From positions 1 through 64,000 of the forward strand of contig JAFLDS010000007.1 of assembly GCA_017302295.1 (NCBI GenBank): a DNA stretch of 64,000 nucleotides, given 5' to 3'. The notes beneath the pieces are model-generated. The model was not told the DNA's origin and did not search any database. It saw only the letters and a program-made list of their open reading frames with translations. Every line of letters begins with the position of its first letter. Position 1 is the stretch's first letter. The DNA comes from Thauera sp. (GTDB taxonomy: Bacteria; Pseudomonadota; Gammaproteobacteria; Burkholderiales; Rhodocyclaceae). Position numbers and translations under genes: made by a program. Below are positions 10,583 to 20,388 of this stretch, piece by piece.

Positions 10583-10609
10583 AGGGAACGGCAGCACTCA
10601 CCGTTCCCT
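10583..10609. terminator. Convergent hairpin between ABC ATPase and mltD
   Basis: Perfect 9-bp stem AGGGAACGG (10583-10591) / CCGTTCCCT (10601-10609) in the 60-nt gap between two convergent genes. There is no T-run on either side, so it may work as a bidirectional hairpin or need Rho. Confidence 0.45.
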
Positions 10610-10626
10610 GCCGATGCGTCGCCGAT

Positions 10627-12213
10627 TCAGCGCGACGGCTTGTTCGTCTTCGGTTTTTGCGCAGCTGCTTGCGGGCCTTTGCTCGGGACTGGCTTGCTGC
10701 GCGCTGCCGCTGCGTCCGCCTTTGCCGGTGCCTTTGCCACGCGCTTGTCGGGCGTTGTCTTGCGCTCACCAGGCGATTTCGCCATCGACGCCTTCCCCTT
10801 CGGCGCGCCTTGCGCCGCTTTTGCGCCGCGTCCGTTCCCGGCCTGCCTGTCGGCGGCGGCTCTCGCCGTGCGGCCCTCGTCGGAACGCGCACTCAGCCCG
10901 ATTGCCGACGGTCTGGCAGGATTGAAGCGCAGGCGCGCCTCGCGCCCCGGGCTCGCACTGGACGCAGCCGTATCGGGTGCGGCGCTCATGCGCAGGCTGG
11001 GCTGACGTACCGCCGCCGCAGCGAAGGGCAGCAGCCGGCTGGCTTCGAGGGCCCCCGAGGGGTCGATACCGTCGGGCACCAGCAGTGCGTGGCCGGCGCC
11101 GACGACACCTTGCGCGCCGAGACCGTTCAGCTGCCGTAGCTGTACGAGGCTGAGTCCGTATTGTTCGGCAATGGCATCCAGGCGTTCGCCCGGCTCCACG
11201 GTGTGTGTGCGCCAGCCTTGCCCGGCTCGCAGCGTTTCGGCCATGCGCGCTTCGAAACGGCTCGCACGGTCGGCCGGCACGACGAAGGTATGTCCGGGGG
11301 TGGTGATGGCGGGCCGGTTGAACCCCGGGTTGAGCGCGAGGAATTCGTCCAGCGGCATGTCCGCATGGCGCGCGGCCGTGCCCAGGTCAATGCCGGGCGG
11401 GGCGCTGACGGTGACGAACTGCATCTCGTTGGCCACATAGGGCAACTCGATGTGGAACAGCTCGGGCTGCGAAACGATGTTCTTGATCGCCTGCAGTTTG
11501 GGCACGTAGTTGCGCGTTTCGTCCGGCATGCGCAGATGCACGTACTCGCCCGGCCGTCCTTCCTCCATATTGCGCTGCAGCGCACGCTTTACCGCCCCTT
11601 CGCCCCAGTTGTACGAGGCGAGCGCGAGATGCCAGTCGCCGTGCATCTCGTAGATCGTCTGCAGGTAATCGAGCGCAGCGTTGGTCGAGGTGATGACGTT
11701 GCGCCGCTCGTCAACCCAGCTGTCCTGGGTGAGGTTGTAGTGCTTGCCGGTCGAGGGGATGAACTGCCAGAGCCCCGAGGCATGCGAGCGCGAATACGCG
11801 AGCGGGTTGTAGCTGCTTTCCACCATCGGCAGCAGCGCCAGCTCGGTGGGCATGCCGCGGCGCTCGAGTTCATCGACGATGTAATAGAGGTATCGGCCGC
11901 CGCGCCCGAACACCTGCTTCAGGAAAGCCGGCCGGTTCAGATAGAAGAGCTGCTGCTCGGCAACGAGGGGACTGTCCAGATCCGGCATGCTGAAACCGCG
12001 GCGGATACGGTCCCAGATGTCATTGGCGTCGCGCGTGAGATCGAGCGTCAACACGCGTGGCGCGGTGTTGCCAGGGGTTCCGTTGGCCAGCGGCGCGACC
12101 GCTTCACCGAGGCGCGCGTCGCGCGCGAGGGCAGGAGCGGCAGGCAGCGCAGCGAAGATCGCGAAAGAGAGGAGCAGCGGCACTAGCCGCTGCGGGGTAG
12201 AGCGTGTAGCCAT
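10627..12213 (-). CDS. mltD: Membrane-bound lytic murein transglycosylase D with LysM
   Basis: 528 aa. Signal peptide at the N-terminus (LVPLLLSFAIFAALPAAPALA); no lipobox cysteine is visible. The SLT catalytic domain contains Glu132 in LLPMVESSYNP, followed by SGLWQFIPSTGKHYNL. A LysM repeat follows near residues 350-395 (HTVEPGERLDAIAEQYGLSLVQLRQLNGL). It cleaves peptidoglycan glycan strands to 1,6-anhydromuramyl products in the periplasm. The last 115 or so residues are an Ala/Lys/Pro-rich, highly basic tail not usual for MltD. The start at 12213 was preferred over 12252 because the signal peptide follows directly. It lies 80 nt downstream of gloB. Confidence 0.92.
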   Translation of the reverse strand: MATRSTPQRLVPLLLSFAIFAALPAAPALARDARLGEAVAPLANGTPGNTAPRVLTLDLTRDANDIWDRIRRGFSMPDLDSPLVAEQQLFYLNRPAFLKQVFGRGGRYLYYIVDELERRGMPTELALLPMVESSYNPLAYSRSHASGLWQFIPSTGKHYNLTQDSWVDERRNVITSTNAALDYLQTIYEMHGDWHLALASYNWGEGAVKRALQRNMEEGRPGEYVHLRMPDETRNYVPKLQAIKNIVSQPELFHIELPYVANEMQFVTVSAPPGIDLGTAARHADMPLDEFLALNPGFNRPAITTPGHTFVVPADRASRFEARMAETLRAGQGWRTHTVEPGERLDAIAEQYGLSLVQLRQLNGLGAQGVVGAGHALLVPDGIDPSGALEASRLLPFAAAAVRQPSLRMSAAPDTAASSASPGREARLRFNPARPSAIGLSARSDEGRTARAAADRQAGNGRGAKAAQGAPKGKASMAKSPGERKTTPDKRVAKAPAKADAAAARSKPVPSKGPQAAAQKPKTNKPSR

Positions 12214-12293
12214 GGACACGAGTCCGCTGGAGCCTGGCGGGAAAGCGCGCAAGTCTAGCCAGCGGGTCGAGGGGCGTCAAAAGAAAATTATTC

Positions 12294-13067
12294 TCAGAAA
12301 ACGTCTTTCCAGGCCCGCAGCGCGGCAAGGCTGGCGACGGCATCGGCGGGACGGCTGCCGCTGCGCTCCGCGAGGGTGGCGATGACGCTGTCTTCACCAC
12401 AGCGGAGGAAGGGATTCACCGCCTTCTCGAGCGCGATCGTGCTCGGCAGGGTGGGGCGGTTTTCGGCCCGAAGGGCCTCGCAGCGGCGCGCATATTCGTC
12501 ACGCGCCGCATTCACCGGCTCTGCAGCGCGCGCAAAAGCCAGGTTCGACAAGGTGTATTCGTGAGTGCAGTAGACCCGTGTCGAGTCCGGCAGGGCGGCG
12601 AACTTCGCCAGCGACGCGGACATCTGCGCCGCGGTGCCTTCGAACAGGCGTCCGCAGCCAGCAGAGAACATCGTGTCGCCGCAGAAAAGCGCGCCCGGGG
12701 CGGGTGCGGCAGCGTAGTACGCGATATGGCCGGCGGTGTGCCCCGGTACATCGAGCACGGACAGCGACAGGCCGAGTTCATCGAGCACCACGATATCCCC
12801 TTCCGATAGCGGACGGTCTATGCCCGCGATGCGCTCGGTCGCAGGGCCGAAGACCGGCACCGGGTGACGGGTGACGAGGTCCGCCACGCCACCGACGTGG
12901 TCGGGGTGATGGTGGGTGACGAGAATGGCGGTGAGCGTCAGTCCCTGCGATGCGAGGAAATCCTCGACCGGTCGGGCGTCGCCCGGATCCACGACTGCTG
13001 CATGGCGACCGTCGTGAATGAGCCAGATGTAGTTATCGCGGAAGGCGGGAAGGGGGATAATGTTCAT
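12294..13067 (-). CDS. gloB: Hydroxyacylglutathione hydrolase (glyoxalase II)
   Basis: 257 aa metallo-beta-lactamase-fold enzyme. The metal motif THHHPDHVGG is near residue 50, with further ligands in DVPGHTAGHIAYY, CGDTMFSAGCGRLFEGT and CTHEYTLSNLAFA. It hydrolyses S-D-lactoylglutathione to lactate and glutathione in methylglyoxal detoxification. The ATG at 13067 (MNIIPLPAF) matches the family N-terminus; an upstream ATG overlaps the divergent methyltransferase. Order mltD-gloB-(divergent) methyltransferase-rnhA-dnaQ is as in E. coli. Confidence 0.95.
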   Translation of the reverse strand: MNIIPLPAFRDNYIWLIHDGRHAAVVDPGDARPVEDFLASQGLTLTAILVTHHHPDHVGGVADLVTRHPVPVFGPATERIAGIDRPLSEGDIVVLDELGLSLSVLDVPGHTAGHIAYYAAAPAPGALFCGDTMFSAGCGRLFEGTAAQMSASLAKFAALPDSTRVYCTHEYTLSNLAFARAAEPVNAARDEYARRCEALRAENRPTLPSTIALEKAVNPFLRCGEDSVIATLAERSGSRPADAVASLAALRAWKDVF

Positions 13068-13095
13068 CCTTCGGATTTTGAGCCCTGACCAGAAC

Positions 13096-13836
13096 ATGTC
13101 AATCCCCGGCCTGTCGGACTGGCTCGCGACGCCCCAGGGACGCTACTTGCTGGAATGGGAGCAGGCGGCGTTCGATCAACTGGTTGCAGACCTCTTCGGG
13201 TACAACGCGGTTCAGATCGGCATGGCCGGGCTCGATTTCCTGCAGGCCAACCGGATGCCGTTCCGCTTCCGCTGCACTTGGTCGGAAACTGCCGACGTGC
13301 TGGCGAAGGCGCACGCCTTGCCTTTTGCCACGGCGAGCCTCGATCTCGTCCTGCTGCCGCATGTGCTGGAGTTTTCCGAGCAGCCCCACCAGGTGCTGCG
13401 CGAGGTTGAGCGTGTGCTGGTGCCAGAGGGCAGCGTGATCGTGTCGGGCCTCAACCCGTTCAGCTTGTGGGGATTGCGGCGGGTCGGTGCCTGCCGCAGC
13501 GGTGTCGTTCCGTGGCAGGGCCAGTATCGGTCGGCTATGCGCATCAAGGACTGGCTGACCCTGCTCGGATTCGAGGTGCAGGCAGGGCGCTTCGGCTGTT
13601 ATGCGCCCGCCGTGTCCTCGGCAAAATGGCTCGAGCGCTGGCGGGTGCTGGACCGCGCGGGCGCGCGCTGGTGGCCGGTGTGCGGGGCGGGTTACATGCT
13701 GCATGGTGTGAAGCGGGTGCAAGGCATGCGCCTGATTACGCCGAAATGGCGCGAAGAGCGGCGTAGCGCCAAGGCGCTGTCGCCGGTGGCGCAGCGCAAC
13801 GGCGGCAACGGAGAAATGAGCAAGAGCGAAGAGTGA
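13096..13836 (+). CDS. SAM-dependent methyltransferase, YafS-like
   Basis: 246 aa class I methyltransferase fold of the type-11 kind. The SAM site appears degenerate at motif I ([16 protein letters not shown]), while [20 protein letters not shown] and [15 protein letters not shown] match later motifs. Its position between divergent gloB and rnhA is that of E. coli yafS, whose substrate is not established to my knowledge. The ATG at 13096 ([10 protein letters not shown]) was preferred to 13060, which overlaps the gloB start. The TGA overlaps the rnhA ATG by one base, so the two are coupled. Confidence 0.8.
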   Translation: MSIPGLSDWLATPQGRYLLEWEQAAFDQLVADLFGYNAVQIGMAGLDFLQANRMPFRFRCTWSETADVLAKAHALPFATASLDLVLLPHVLEFSEQPHQVLREVERVLVPEGSVIVSGLNPFSLWGLRRVGACRSGVVPWQGQYRSAMRIKDWLTLLGFEVQAGRFGCYAPAVSSAKWLERWRVLDRAGARWWPVCGAGYMLHGVKRVQGMRLITPKWREERRSAKALSPVAQRNGGNGEMSKSEE

Positions 13837-14294
13837 TGGAAGAAGTCGACATTTACACCGATGGCGCCTGCAGCGGGAACCCTGGCCCGGGAGGCTGGGG
13901 GGCGATCCTGCGCGCAGGCGGACACGAAAAGGAACTCTGGGGCGGCGAACCGGCGACGACCAACAATCGCATGGAGCTGCTCGCCGTCATCCGCGCGCTC
14001 GACGCCTTGAAGCGACCAGTGATGGCGCGCGTGCATACCGACAGCCAGTACGTGCAGAAGGGGATCTCGGAGTGGATCCACAACTGGAAGGCGCGGGGCT
14101 GGAAGACCGCCTCCAAGGAGCCGGTGAAGAACGCCGACCTCTGGCGCGCGCTCGACGAAGCCGCATCGCGTCATCAGGTGCAATGGCTGTGGGTGCGCGG
14201 ACACTCCGGCCATCCCGAGAATGAACGTGCCGATGCGCTGGCCCGGCGCGGCGTGGACGCCACCCGCAAGGCGGGCGGCGTCGTGCAGGGCTGA
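13836..14294 (+). CDS. rnhA: Ribonuclease HI
   Basis: 152 aa, close to the usual 155. Catalytic acids are visible in [12 protein letters not shown] (Asp), [13 protein letters not shown] (Glu), [12 protein letters not shown] (Asp) and [12 protein letters not shown] (Asp), with the handle region [12 protein letters not shown]. It degrades the RNA strand of RNA-DNA hybrids. The start at 13836 overlaps the preceding TGA by one base; the GTG three bases earlier is an alternative. dnaQ follows after 37 nt. Confidence 0.97.
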   Translation: MEEVDIYTDGACSGNPGPGGWGAILRAGGHEKELWGGEPATTNNRMELLAVIRALDALKRPVMARVHTDSQYVQKGISEWIHNWKARGWKTASKEPVKNADLWRALDEAASRHQVQWLWVRGHSGHPENERADALARRGVDATRKAGGVVQG

Positions 14295-14331
14295 CACGCG
14301 CGGTCACGCGCGAACGAACACAGGATCAAAC

Positions 14332-15054
14332 ATGCGACAAATCGTGCTCGACACCGAGACGACCGGCCTCGACTGGCGCAACGGCGATCGCGTCATCGAG
14401 ATCGGCTGCGTCGAACTGCTCAACCGCAGCCTGACCGGCCGCCACTATCACGTCTTCATCAACCCCGGGCGCGGCATCGACGCCGAGGCGGTGGCGGTGC
14501 ACGGCGTCACCGAGGAGTTCCTTGCCGACAAGCCGAAGTTTGCCGACGTTGCGGCAGGGTTCGAGGACTTCGTGCGTGATGCCGAGCTGATCATCCACAA
14601 CGCCAGCTTCGACGTCGGCTTTCTCGACAATGAGCTCGACCTGTTGCGCCGTCCGAAGCTCGACAAGCTCTGCGCGGGCGTGATCGATACGCTCAAGATG
14701 GCCAAAGAGCAGAACCCGGGCAAGAAGGCCTCGCTCGACGCGCTGTGCGATCGCTACGAGATCGACAACGCCCACCGTACCCTGCACGGTGCGCTGCTCG
14801 ATGCGGAACTGCTCGCGGAAGTCTATCTGGCGATGACGCGCGGGCAGGAGAGCCTGATCATGGCGCTCGACGACGAGGTTGCGCCGGCTGAGGCGGACGC
14901 GGACGGCGTGCCGGTCGAGCGTCCGCCGCTGAAGATCCTGCGCGCAACGGCCGACGAACTGGCCGCGCACGACGAGGTGCTCGCCGGAATCGCCAAGGCG
15001 AACAAGGGCTTGTGCCTGTGGATTGCGCCGGAGCCGGAAACTGCGGTCGCCTGA
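14332..15054 (+). CDS. dnaQ: DNA polymerase III epsilon subunit (proofreading exonuclease)
   Basis: 240 aa DEDDh 3'-5' exonuclease. ExoI motif IVLDTETTGL at the start, ExoII LIIHNASFDVGFLDNEL, ExoIII-epsilon with HRTLHGALLDAELLAEVYL. The C-terminal part should bind the alpha subunit. The ATG at 14332 (MRQIVLDTET) matches family N-termini; the longer frame to 14221 overlaps rnhA. Converges on the spermidine-synthase-like gene with an 18-nt gap. Confidence 0.96.
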   Translation: MRQIVLDTETTGLDWRNGDRVIEIGCVELLNRSLTGRHYHVFINPGRGIDAEAVAVHGVTEEFLADKPKFADVAAGFEDFVRDAELIIHNASFDVGFLDNELDLLRRPKLDKLCAGVIDTLKMAKEQNPGKKASLDALCDRYEIDNAHRTLHGALLDAELLAEVYLAMTRGQESLIMALDDEVAPAEADADGVPVERPPLKILRATADELAAHDEVLAGIAKANKGLCLWIAPEPETAVA

Positions 15055-15072
15055 TTCCGCGCGCGCATCTCG

Positions 15073-15843
15073 TCAGAGTATCAGCACGCCGCCGGGAAGG
15101 GTCCCCGCCTGCTCCAGGCGGGTGACGGTGGGCAACAGATCGAGGCCGGTGGTCTGCTTGAGGGCCGCGGCACGCTCGCGCAGTTCGGCGATCGGGCGTG
15201 CGATGGCTTCACCCGCCGCGCCGAAAGCCACGACGTTGCCGCTGTCGCAGGACGGGAAGGCCAGCGCGCGATCGTCGAAGGCGGTGACGATGCGTTCCAG
15301 GCTGGCCTTGTAGCCACGTGACCGCCCGAACAGGTTGACAGCCATCAGGCCGCGCTCCGACAGCCGGCTGCGCACCGCCTGGTAGAAAGGCAGCGTGTCG
15401 AGCGCGCCAGCGCGGGCGTTGCGGTCGAAGCCGTCGACGAGCACGTAGTCGAAGTGGCGATCGTGCTCGAGAACATATTGCGCGCCGCAGCCGACATGGA
15501 TGGAAAAGCGCGCATCTTCCGCCGGCAGCTTGAAGAACTGCCGCGCCGCCGCGACCACCTGCGGGACGATTTCGACCACCCGGATCCGCGCCTGCGGGCA
15601 GTGGTGATAGACGAACTTCACCAGCGAGGCCGCGCCCAGACCGATGATCAGCACGTCCTTGGGCCATTTTCCGGCGTCGTCGGGGAGCCCGTCGCGCAGC
15701 AGCAAGCCGCCCATCATCTCGCGCGTGTAGGCGAGCTCCAGTGCGTTGGGCTTGCGGATGCGCATCGCGCCCTGGACCCAGTCGGAGCCAAAGTGCAGGT
15801 AGCGGACGCCCGCTTCCTCGGAGATGTCGATCGGCGTGCTCAT
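15073..15843 (-). CDS. Spermidine synthase-like (SpeE-fold) protein
   Basis: 256 aa Rossmann-fold protein resembling polyamine aminopropyltransferases. Motif I is VLIIGLGAASLVKFVYHHCP, followed by IRVVEIVPQVVAAARQFF and the active-site-like YVLVDGFDRNARAGAL. True SpeE enzymes carry GGGxG and a D-A-Y-type pocket; here the glycine loop reads GLGAAS, so polyamine synthesis is not assured and a generic methyltransferase-like role is possible. It lies 16 nt downstream of mutS on the same strand and may be cotranscribed. Confidence 0.75.
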   Translation of the reverse strand: MSTPIDISEEAGVRYLHFGSDWVQGAMRIRKPNALELAYTREMMGGLLLRDGLPDDAGKWPKDVLIIGLGAASLVKFVYHHCPQARIRVVEIVPQVVAAARQFFKLPAEDARFSIHVGCGAQYVLEHDRHFDYVLVDGFDRNARAGALDTLPFYQAVRSRLSERGLMAVNLFGRSRGYKASLERIVTAFDDRALAFPSCDSGNVVAFGAAGEAIARPIAELRERAAALKQTTGLDLLPTVTRLEQAGTLPGGVLIL

Positions 15844-15859
15844 GGCGGTTCGGATTCCG

Positions 15860-18448
15860 TCAGGTGGCGAGGCGCTTCAGGGCATACAGGCGCTCGAGCG
15901 CCTCGCGGGGGCTCAGCGCATCGGGGTCGATGTCGGCGAGTGCGGTCAGTACCGGATGCGACAGCGGCTCGGCTTCGACTTCGGGCAGCATCGCGAACAG
16001 GTCGGCCTGCGGGCCGGCGCCGATCTCGCGGTTTTCCAGCGCGCGCAAGCGCCGCTTGGCGTCGCGGATGACCGGCGCCGGGATGCCGGCCAGCGCCGCG
16101 ACCTCGATGCCGTAGCTCTGGCTCGCCGGGCCTTCCTCCAGCGCATGCAGGAAGACGATGCGATGCCCGTGTTCGATCGCGTCCAGATGCACGTTGGCGC
16201 ATTCGGGATAGTCGGCGTTGAGCCGCGTCAGCTCGAAGTAGTGGGTGGCGAACAGCGTCAGGCTGCGGTTCTTCTCCAGCAGCTGGCGCGCGATCGCGAA
16301 GGCCAGCGCAAGACCGTCGAAGGTGGAGGTGCCGCGACCGATCTCGTCCATCAGCACCAGGCTGTGTTCGGTGGCGCCGTGCAGGATGGCGGCGGCCTCG
16401 GTCATCTCGACCATGAAGGTGGAACGGCCGGAGGCGAGGTCATCCGAGGCGCCGATGCGGGTGAAGATCGCATCCAGCGGACCCAGTTCGACAGCGTCGG
16501 CCGGCACGAAGCTGCCGATGTGCGCGAGCAGGCAGATCAGCGCCACCTGGCGCATGAAGGTGGATTTGCCGCCCATGTTGGGGCCGGTGATCATCAGCAT
16601 GCGGCGCGTGGCGGCGAGCCGCGCGTCATTGCGGATGAAACTCTCCACCTGGCGCTCGACCACCGGATGGCGTCCGCCATCGATGCGGACGCCGGGCAGG
16701 TTTGCGAACATCGGCCGCACATAGCCGAAACGCAGCGCCGCTTCGGCGAAAGCACCGAGGCCGTCGAGGGTGGCGAGCGCGCGCGCGATGCGCTGCAGCG
16801 CCGGAATATGGCCGGCGAGCTGGTCCAGGATGCCGTCGTAGAGCAGCTTCTCACACGCCAGCGCGCGCTCGTTGGCCGACAGCGCCTTGTCCTCGAACGC
16901 CTTCAGTTCGGGCGTGATGTAGCGCTCGGCATTCTTCAGCGTTTGCCGGCGCCGGTAATCGTCGGGCACCTTGTCGGCGTTGGCGCGGCTGACTTCGATG
17001 TAGAAGCCATGGACCTTGTTGAACTCGACCTTGAGGTTGGCGATGCCACTGCGCTCGCGCTCGCGCACTTCGAGCGCCAGCAGGAATTCGCCGCAGTTGG
17101 TCTGGATGCCGCGCAACTCGTCGAGCTCCGCGTTGAAACCGGGGGCGATCACGCCGCCGTCGCGCACCATTGCCGCCGGTTCCGCTGCGATGGCGCGCTG
17201 CAGCAGGGCGAGGGCGTCGGGCGCGATCTCCAGTGACTGAGCGATCTCCGCCAGCAGCGCACCATTGCAGTTCGCCAGCGCCTCGCCGAGCACCGGCAGG
17301 CGGGAAAGACTTTCCCGCAACGCTGAGAGGTCGCGTGGGCGGGCGCTGCGCAGCGCGATGCGCGCGGTGATGCGATCCACGTCGGCCACGCCGCGCAGCG
17401 CCGTGCGCACGGCCGAGGCGGTGCGTCCGTCGCCATCGCCGACCAGTTCCGCCACCGCCTCATGTCGCGCCGCCGGCAGCGCGCGGTCGCGCAGCGGGTG
17501 GTGCAAGGCGTGTCGCAGCCAGCGCGAACCCATGCTGGTGATGCAGGTGTCGAGCAGCGACAGCAGCGTAGGCGCCGGCTCGCCGCGCAGGGTCTCGGTC
17601 AGTTCCAGATTGCGCCGGGTGGCGGCGTCCAGGCGCAAGTATTCCGATTCGCGCTCCACCACCAGCCCGGTGACATGCGCCAGGCTTTGCTGTTGCGTGG
17701 CGCGGGCATAGTCGTACAGCGCGGCAGCGGCGCCCAGTGCGACCGGCAGCCCTTCGACGCCGAAGCCAGCCAGGTCTCGCGTGCCGAAGTGGCCGGTGAG
17801 CAGCCGGATGCCCGTCTCCGCGTCGAATTGCCAGTCTGCCAGCCGCCGCAGGGCGGGGGAGAGCGCTTCGAGCAGCGGCAGCGACAGACCGTCCGGCACC
17901 AGCACCTCGGCCGGCCGCAGGCGCTCGAACTGCGCCTGCAGCGCGTCCGACGGGCACTCCATCAGGCGCAGGTCGCCATTGGCCAGGTTCAGCCAGGCCA
18001 GGCCGAGCGTGCCGCGATGCAGGCTTGCGGCGAGCAGCAGGGCGTCGCGCCGGTCGTCGAGCAGGGCCGCGTCGGTCAGCGTGCCGGGGGTAACGATGCG
18101 GCTCACCGCCCGCTCCATCGGTCCCTTGGTGGCGCCGGGCTCGCCCACCTGTTCGGCGATCACCACCGATTCGCCGAGCCTGACCAGCCGAGCGAGGTAT
18201 TGCTCCACCGCATGGAAGGGCACACCCGCCATGCGGATCGGCTGGCCGCTGGACTGCCCGCGGGTGGTCAGCGTGATGTCCAGCAGTCGCGCAGCTTTCT
18301 CGGCGTCTTCGAAGAAGAGCTCGTAGAAGTCGCCCATCCGATAGAACAGAAGCGTGCCGGGATGCTGCGCCTTCAGGCGCAGATACTGCTGCATCATCGG
18401 CGTGTGGGCGCTGATCTCGGCCGCGGTGAGATGCCTTGTTGTCTGCAT
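15860..18448 (-). CDS. mutS: DNA mismatch repair protein MutS
   Basis: 862 aa, as expected (E. coli about 853). N-terminal mismatch-recognition motif [15 protein letters not shown] contains the Phe-x-Glu wedge. The C-terminal ATPase has Walker [15 protein letters not shown], Walker [25 protein letters not shown] and the ATHYFELT signature. It binds mismatches and recruits MutL. The ATG at 18448 ([11 protein letters not shown]) fits the family; the open frame runs a further 83 codons upstream but that stretch looks non-coding. The gene diverges from the tmo operon. Confidence 0.97.
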   Translation of the reverse strand: MQTTRHLTAAEISAHTPMMQQYLRLKAQHPGTLLFYRMGDFYELFFEDAEKAARLLDITLTTRGQSSGQPIRMAGVPFHAVEQYLARLVRLGESVVIAEQVGEPGATKGPMERAVSRIVTPGTLTDAALLDDRRDALLLAASLHRGTLGLAWLNLANGDLRLMECPSDALQAQFERLRPAEVLVPDGLSLPLLEALSPALRRLADWQFDAETGIRLLTGHFGTRDLAGFGVEGLPVALGAAAALYDYARATQQQSLAHVTGLVVERESEYLRLDAATRRNLELTETLRGEPAPTLLSLLDTCITSMGSRWLRHALHHPLRDRALPAARHEAVAELVGDGDGRTASAVRTALRGVADVDRITARIALRSARPRDLSALRESLSRLPVLGEALANCNGALLAEIAQSLEIAPDALALLQRAIAAEPAAMVRDGGVIAPGFNAELDELRGIQTNCGEFLLALEVRERERSGIANLKVEFNKVHGFYIEVSRANADKVPDDYRRRQTLKNAERYITPELKAFEDKALSANERALACEKLLYDGILDQLAGHIPALQRIARALATLDGLGAFAEAALRFGYVRPMFANLPGVRIDGGRHPVVERQVESFIRNDARLAATRRMLMITGPNMGGKSTFMRQVALICLLAHIGSFVPADAVELGPLDAIFTRIGASDDLASGRSTFMVEMTEAAAILHGATEHSLVLMDEIGRGTSTFDGLALAFAIARQLLEKNRSLTLFATHYFELTRLNADYPECANVHLDAIEHGHRIVFLHALEEGPASQSYGIEVAALAGIPAPVIRDAKRRLRALENREIGAGPQADLFAMLPEVEAEPLSHPVLTALADIDPDALSPREALERLYALKRLAT

Positions 18449-18785
18449 GTTCGTCTTGGGTTCCAGCAAATGCGCCGGCTTGCCGGATGCTGAGCGTTGG
18501 GGCACGAATGGCCGTGACGAGGCGCGGTTGCGCGCTACCATCGGCCGGGCCCGGATTATACGTTCAAGGCGCGGCCTCATCGTCACCCGGCGGATGCCCC
18601 TTGCTGAGGGTCCGCCGACGCCTTCGTCTAAACCAAAGTCTAATTTTCGTCCCTGCGTTATCCGTTTAATTTTGCCCTGCGCTTGACGCACTGCCATCCC
18701 GGCGAGGCGTCATGAACGTGGCGACGCACGTCGCCTTGCTTCGAGGGCTGCCGAAGCCTCGAGCCACAACAGGAGGGAGACACGG
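18449..18785. other. mutS-tmoA divergent control region
   Basis: 337 nt without a gene. On the minus strand a TATAAT (18555-18560) about 107 nt before mutS may be its -10, with no good -35. An 11-bp hairpin, CGGCGGA (18588-18594) and CCCT (18598-18601) with AGGG (18607-18610) and TCCGCCG (18611-18617), separates it from a Tod-box-like palindrome at 18629-18642. The untranslated part before tmoA ends with a strong AGGAGGGAG ribosome site. Confidence 0.55.
18629..18642 (+). promoter_or_regulatory. Candidate TodT/TmoT operator (Tod box)
   Basis: TAAACCAAAGTCTA matches the inverted-repeat pattern TAAAC-N4-GTTTA known for TodT with one mismatch in the right arm. A second perfect right arm GTTTA lies at 18664-18668, centre spacing about 26 nt. 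Located 144 nt before the tmoA start, where an activator of the TodT family encoded downstream could bind. Confidence 0.45.
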
Positions 18786-20291
18786 ATGGCATTGCTCAAC
18801 AGGATGGACTGGTACGACCTCGCCCGGTCGACGAACTGGACGCCCTCGTACGTCAGCGACGGCGAACTCTTCCCGGCCGAACTGTCGGGAGACTACGGAC
18901 TGCCGCAGGGTGCGTGGGAAAAGTACGACGAGCCCTACAAGCAGACTTATCCCGAGTATGTGAAGGTGCAGCGCGAAAAGGATGCCGGCGCCTACTCGGT
19001 GAAGGCCGCGCTCGAGCGCAGCAGGATCTTCGAGAATGCCGACCCGGGCTGGAAATCGGTGATGAAGGCGCATTACGGCGCCATTGCCCGCGGCGAGTAC
19101 GCGGCTGCCAGCGCCGAGGCGCGGATGATGCGCTTCTCGCCGGCGCCAGGCATGCGCAACATGGCCACGCTGGGCTGCCTCGACGAGATCCGCCATGGCC
19201 AGATGCAGCTCTATTTCCCGCACGAGCATGTGTCGAAGGACCGCCAGATGGACTGGGCGTTCAAGGCCTACGACACCAACGAGTGGGCGATGATCGCCGC
19301 GCGTCATTTTTTCGACGACATCATGATGACGCGCGACGCGATCAGCGTTTCGATCATGCTGACGTTCAGCTTCGAAACCGGCTTTACCAACATGCAGTTC
19401 CTCGGCCTCGCTGCCGACGCGGCTGAAGCCGGCGATCACACCTTCGCCAATCTCATCTCGAGCATCCAGACCGACGAGTCGCGCCATGCGCAGATCGGCG
19501 GGCCGGCGCTGAAGATCCTGATCGAGAACGGCAAGAAGGAAGAGGCCCAGCGGCGCGTCGATATCGCGGTGTGGGGTGCGTGGAAGCTGTTCTCGGTGCT
19601 GACCGGTCCGATCATGGATTACTACACGCCGCTCGAGCACCGCAAGCAGTCTTTCAAGGAGTTCATGGAAGAGTGGATCGTCGCGCAGTTCGAGCGCGCC
19701 CTCACCGACATGGGGCTGGAGCTGCCGTGGTACTGGGAGCAGTTCCTAGCGGACCTCGGCGAGACGCACCACGGAATGCACCTGGGCTCGTACTACTGGC
19801 GACCGACGGTGTGGTGGAACCCGGCCGCCGGCGTGACGCCGCAGGAACGCGCCTGGCTCGAGGAAAAATACCCCGGCTGGAACGACACCTGGGGCCAGTG
19901 CTGGGACGTGATCATCGACAACGTTGTCGACGGCAACATGGCCAAGGCCTATCCCGAGACACTGCCCTATGTCTGCAACATGTGCCAGCTGCCGATTCTC
20001 GGCACGCCGGGGAAGAAGTGGAACGTCAAGGACTACCCGCTCGAGTACAAGGGCCGTCTCTATCACTTCGGCTCCGAGGTGGACCGCTGGGTCTTCCAGC
20101 AGGAGCCCGAGCGCTATGCCGGCCACTTGAGCATCGTCGACCGCTTTCTGGCCGGAATGATCCAGCCGATGGACCTGAGCGGGGCGCTCCAGTACATGAA
20201 TATCGCCCCTGGCGAGTGTGGCGACGATGCGCACAACTACGCCTGGGCCGAGGTGTACCGGGCGATGCGCGCGCAGCGCAATGCGGGCTGA
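18786..20291 (+). CDS. tmoA: Toluene monooxygenase hydroxylase alpha subunit
   Basis: 501 aa, the size of TmoA of toluene 4-monooxygenase. The carboxylate-bridged diiron site is complete at the T4MO positions: Glu104, Glu134 and His137 (DEIRHGQ), Glu197, Glu231 and His234 (DESRHAQ). Active-site cavity residues also coincide with T4MO as I recall it: Ile100, Gly103, Ala107, Thr201, Phe205. With TmoB and TmoE it forms the (alpha-beta-gamma)2 hydroxylase that inserts O2-derived oxygen into aromatic rings. Exact substrate range and regiospecificity cannot be read from the sequence. A strong AGGAGGGAG site precedes the ATG. First gene of tmoABCDEF. Confidence 0.96.
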   Translation: MALLNRMDWYDLARSTNWTPSYVSDGELFPAELSGDYGLPQGAWEKYDEPYKQTYPEYVKVQREKDAGAYSVKAALERSRIFENADPGWKSVMKAHYGAIARGEYAAASAEARMMRFSPAPGMRNMATLGCLDEIRHGQMQLYFPHEHVSKDRQMDWAFKAYDTNEWAMIAARHFFDDIMMTRDAISVSIMLTFSFETGFTNMQFLGLAADAAEAGDHTFANLISSIQTDESRHAQIGGPALKILIENGKKEEAQRRVDIAVWGAWKLFSVLTGPIMDYYTPLEHRKQSFKEFMEEWIVAQFERALTDMGLELPWYWEQFLADLGETHHGMHLGSYYWRPTVWWNPAAGVTPQERAWLEEKYPGWNDTWGQCWDVIIDNVVDGNMAKAYPETLPYVCNMCQLPILGTPGKKWNVKDYPLEYKGRLYHFGSEVDRWVFQQEPERYAGHLSIVDRFLAGMIQPMDLSGALQYMNIAPGECGDDAHNYAWAEVYRAMRAQRNAG

Positions 20292-20388
20292 ACGCGCAGG
20301 CCGAACGCTCACGCTGACCTAGCGGTGCCGGGGCCGGATCCGCGGTGGTCGGGCCTGATCAACACCCATCAATGAGGAGACCCTACAC

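Noticed and set aside
13060..13095. Upstream ATG of the YafS-like methyltransferase
   Set aside because: It overlaps the divergent gloB start and adds a stretch without family support; 13096 was chosen.
18683..18711. TTGACG as -35 for a constitutive tmo promoter
   Set aside because: The region 17 nt downstream (GGCGTC) does not resemble a -10; an activator-dependent promoter is more likely.
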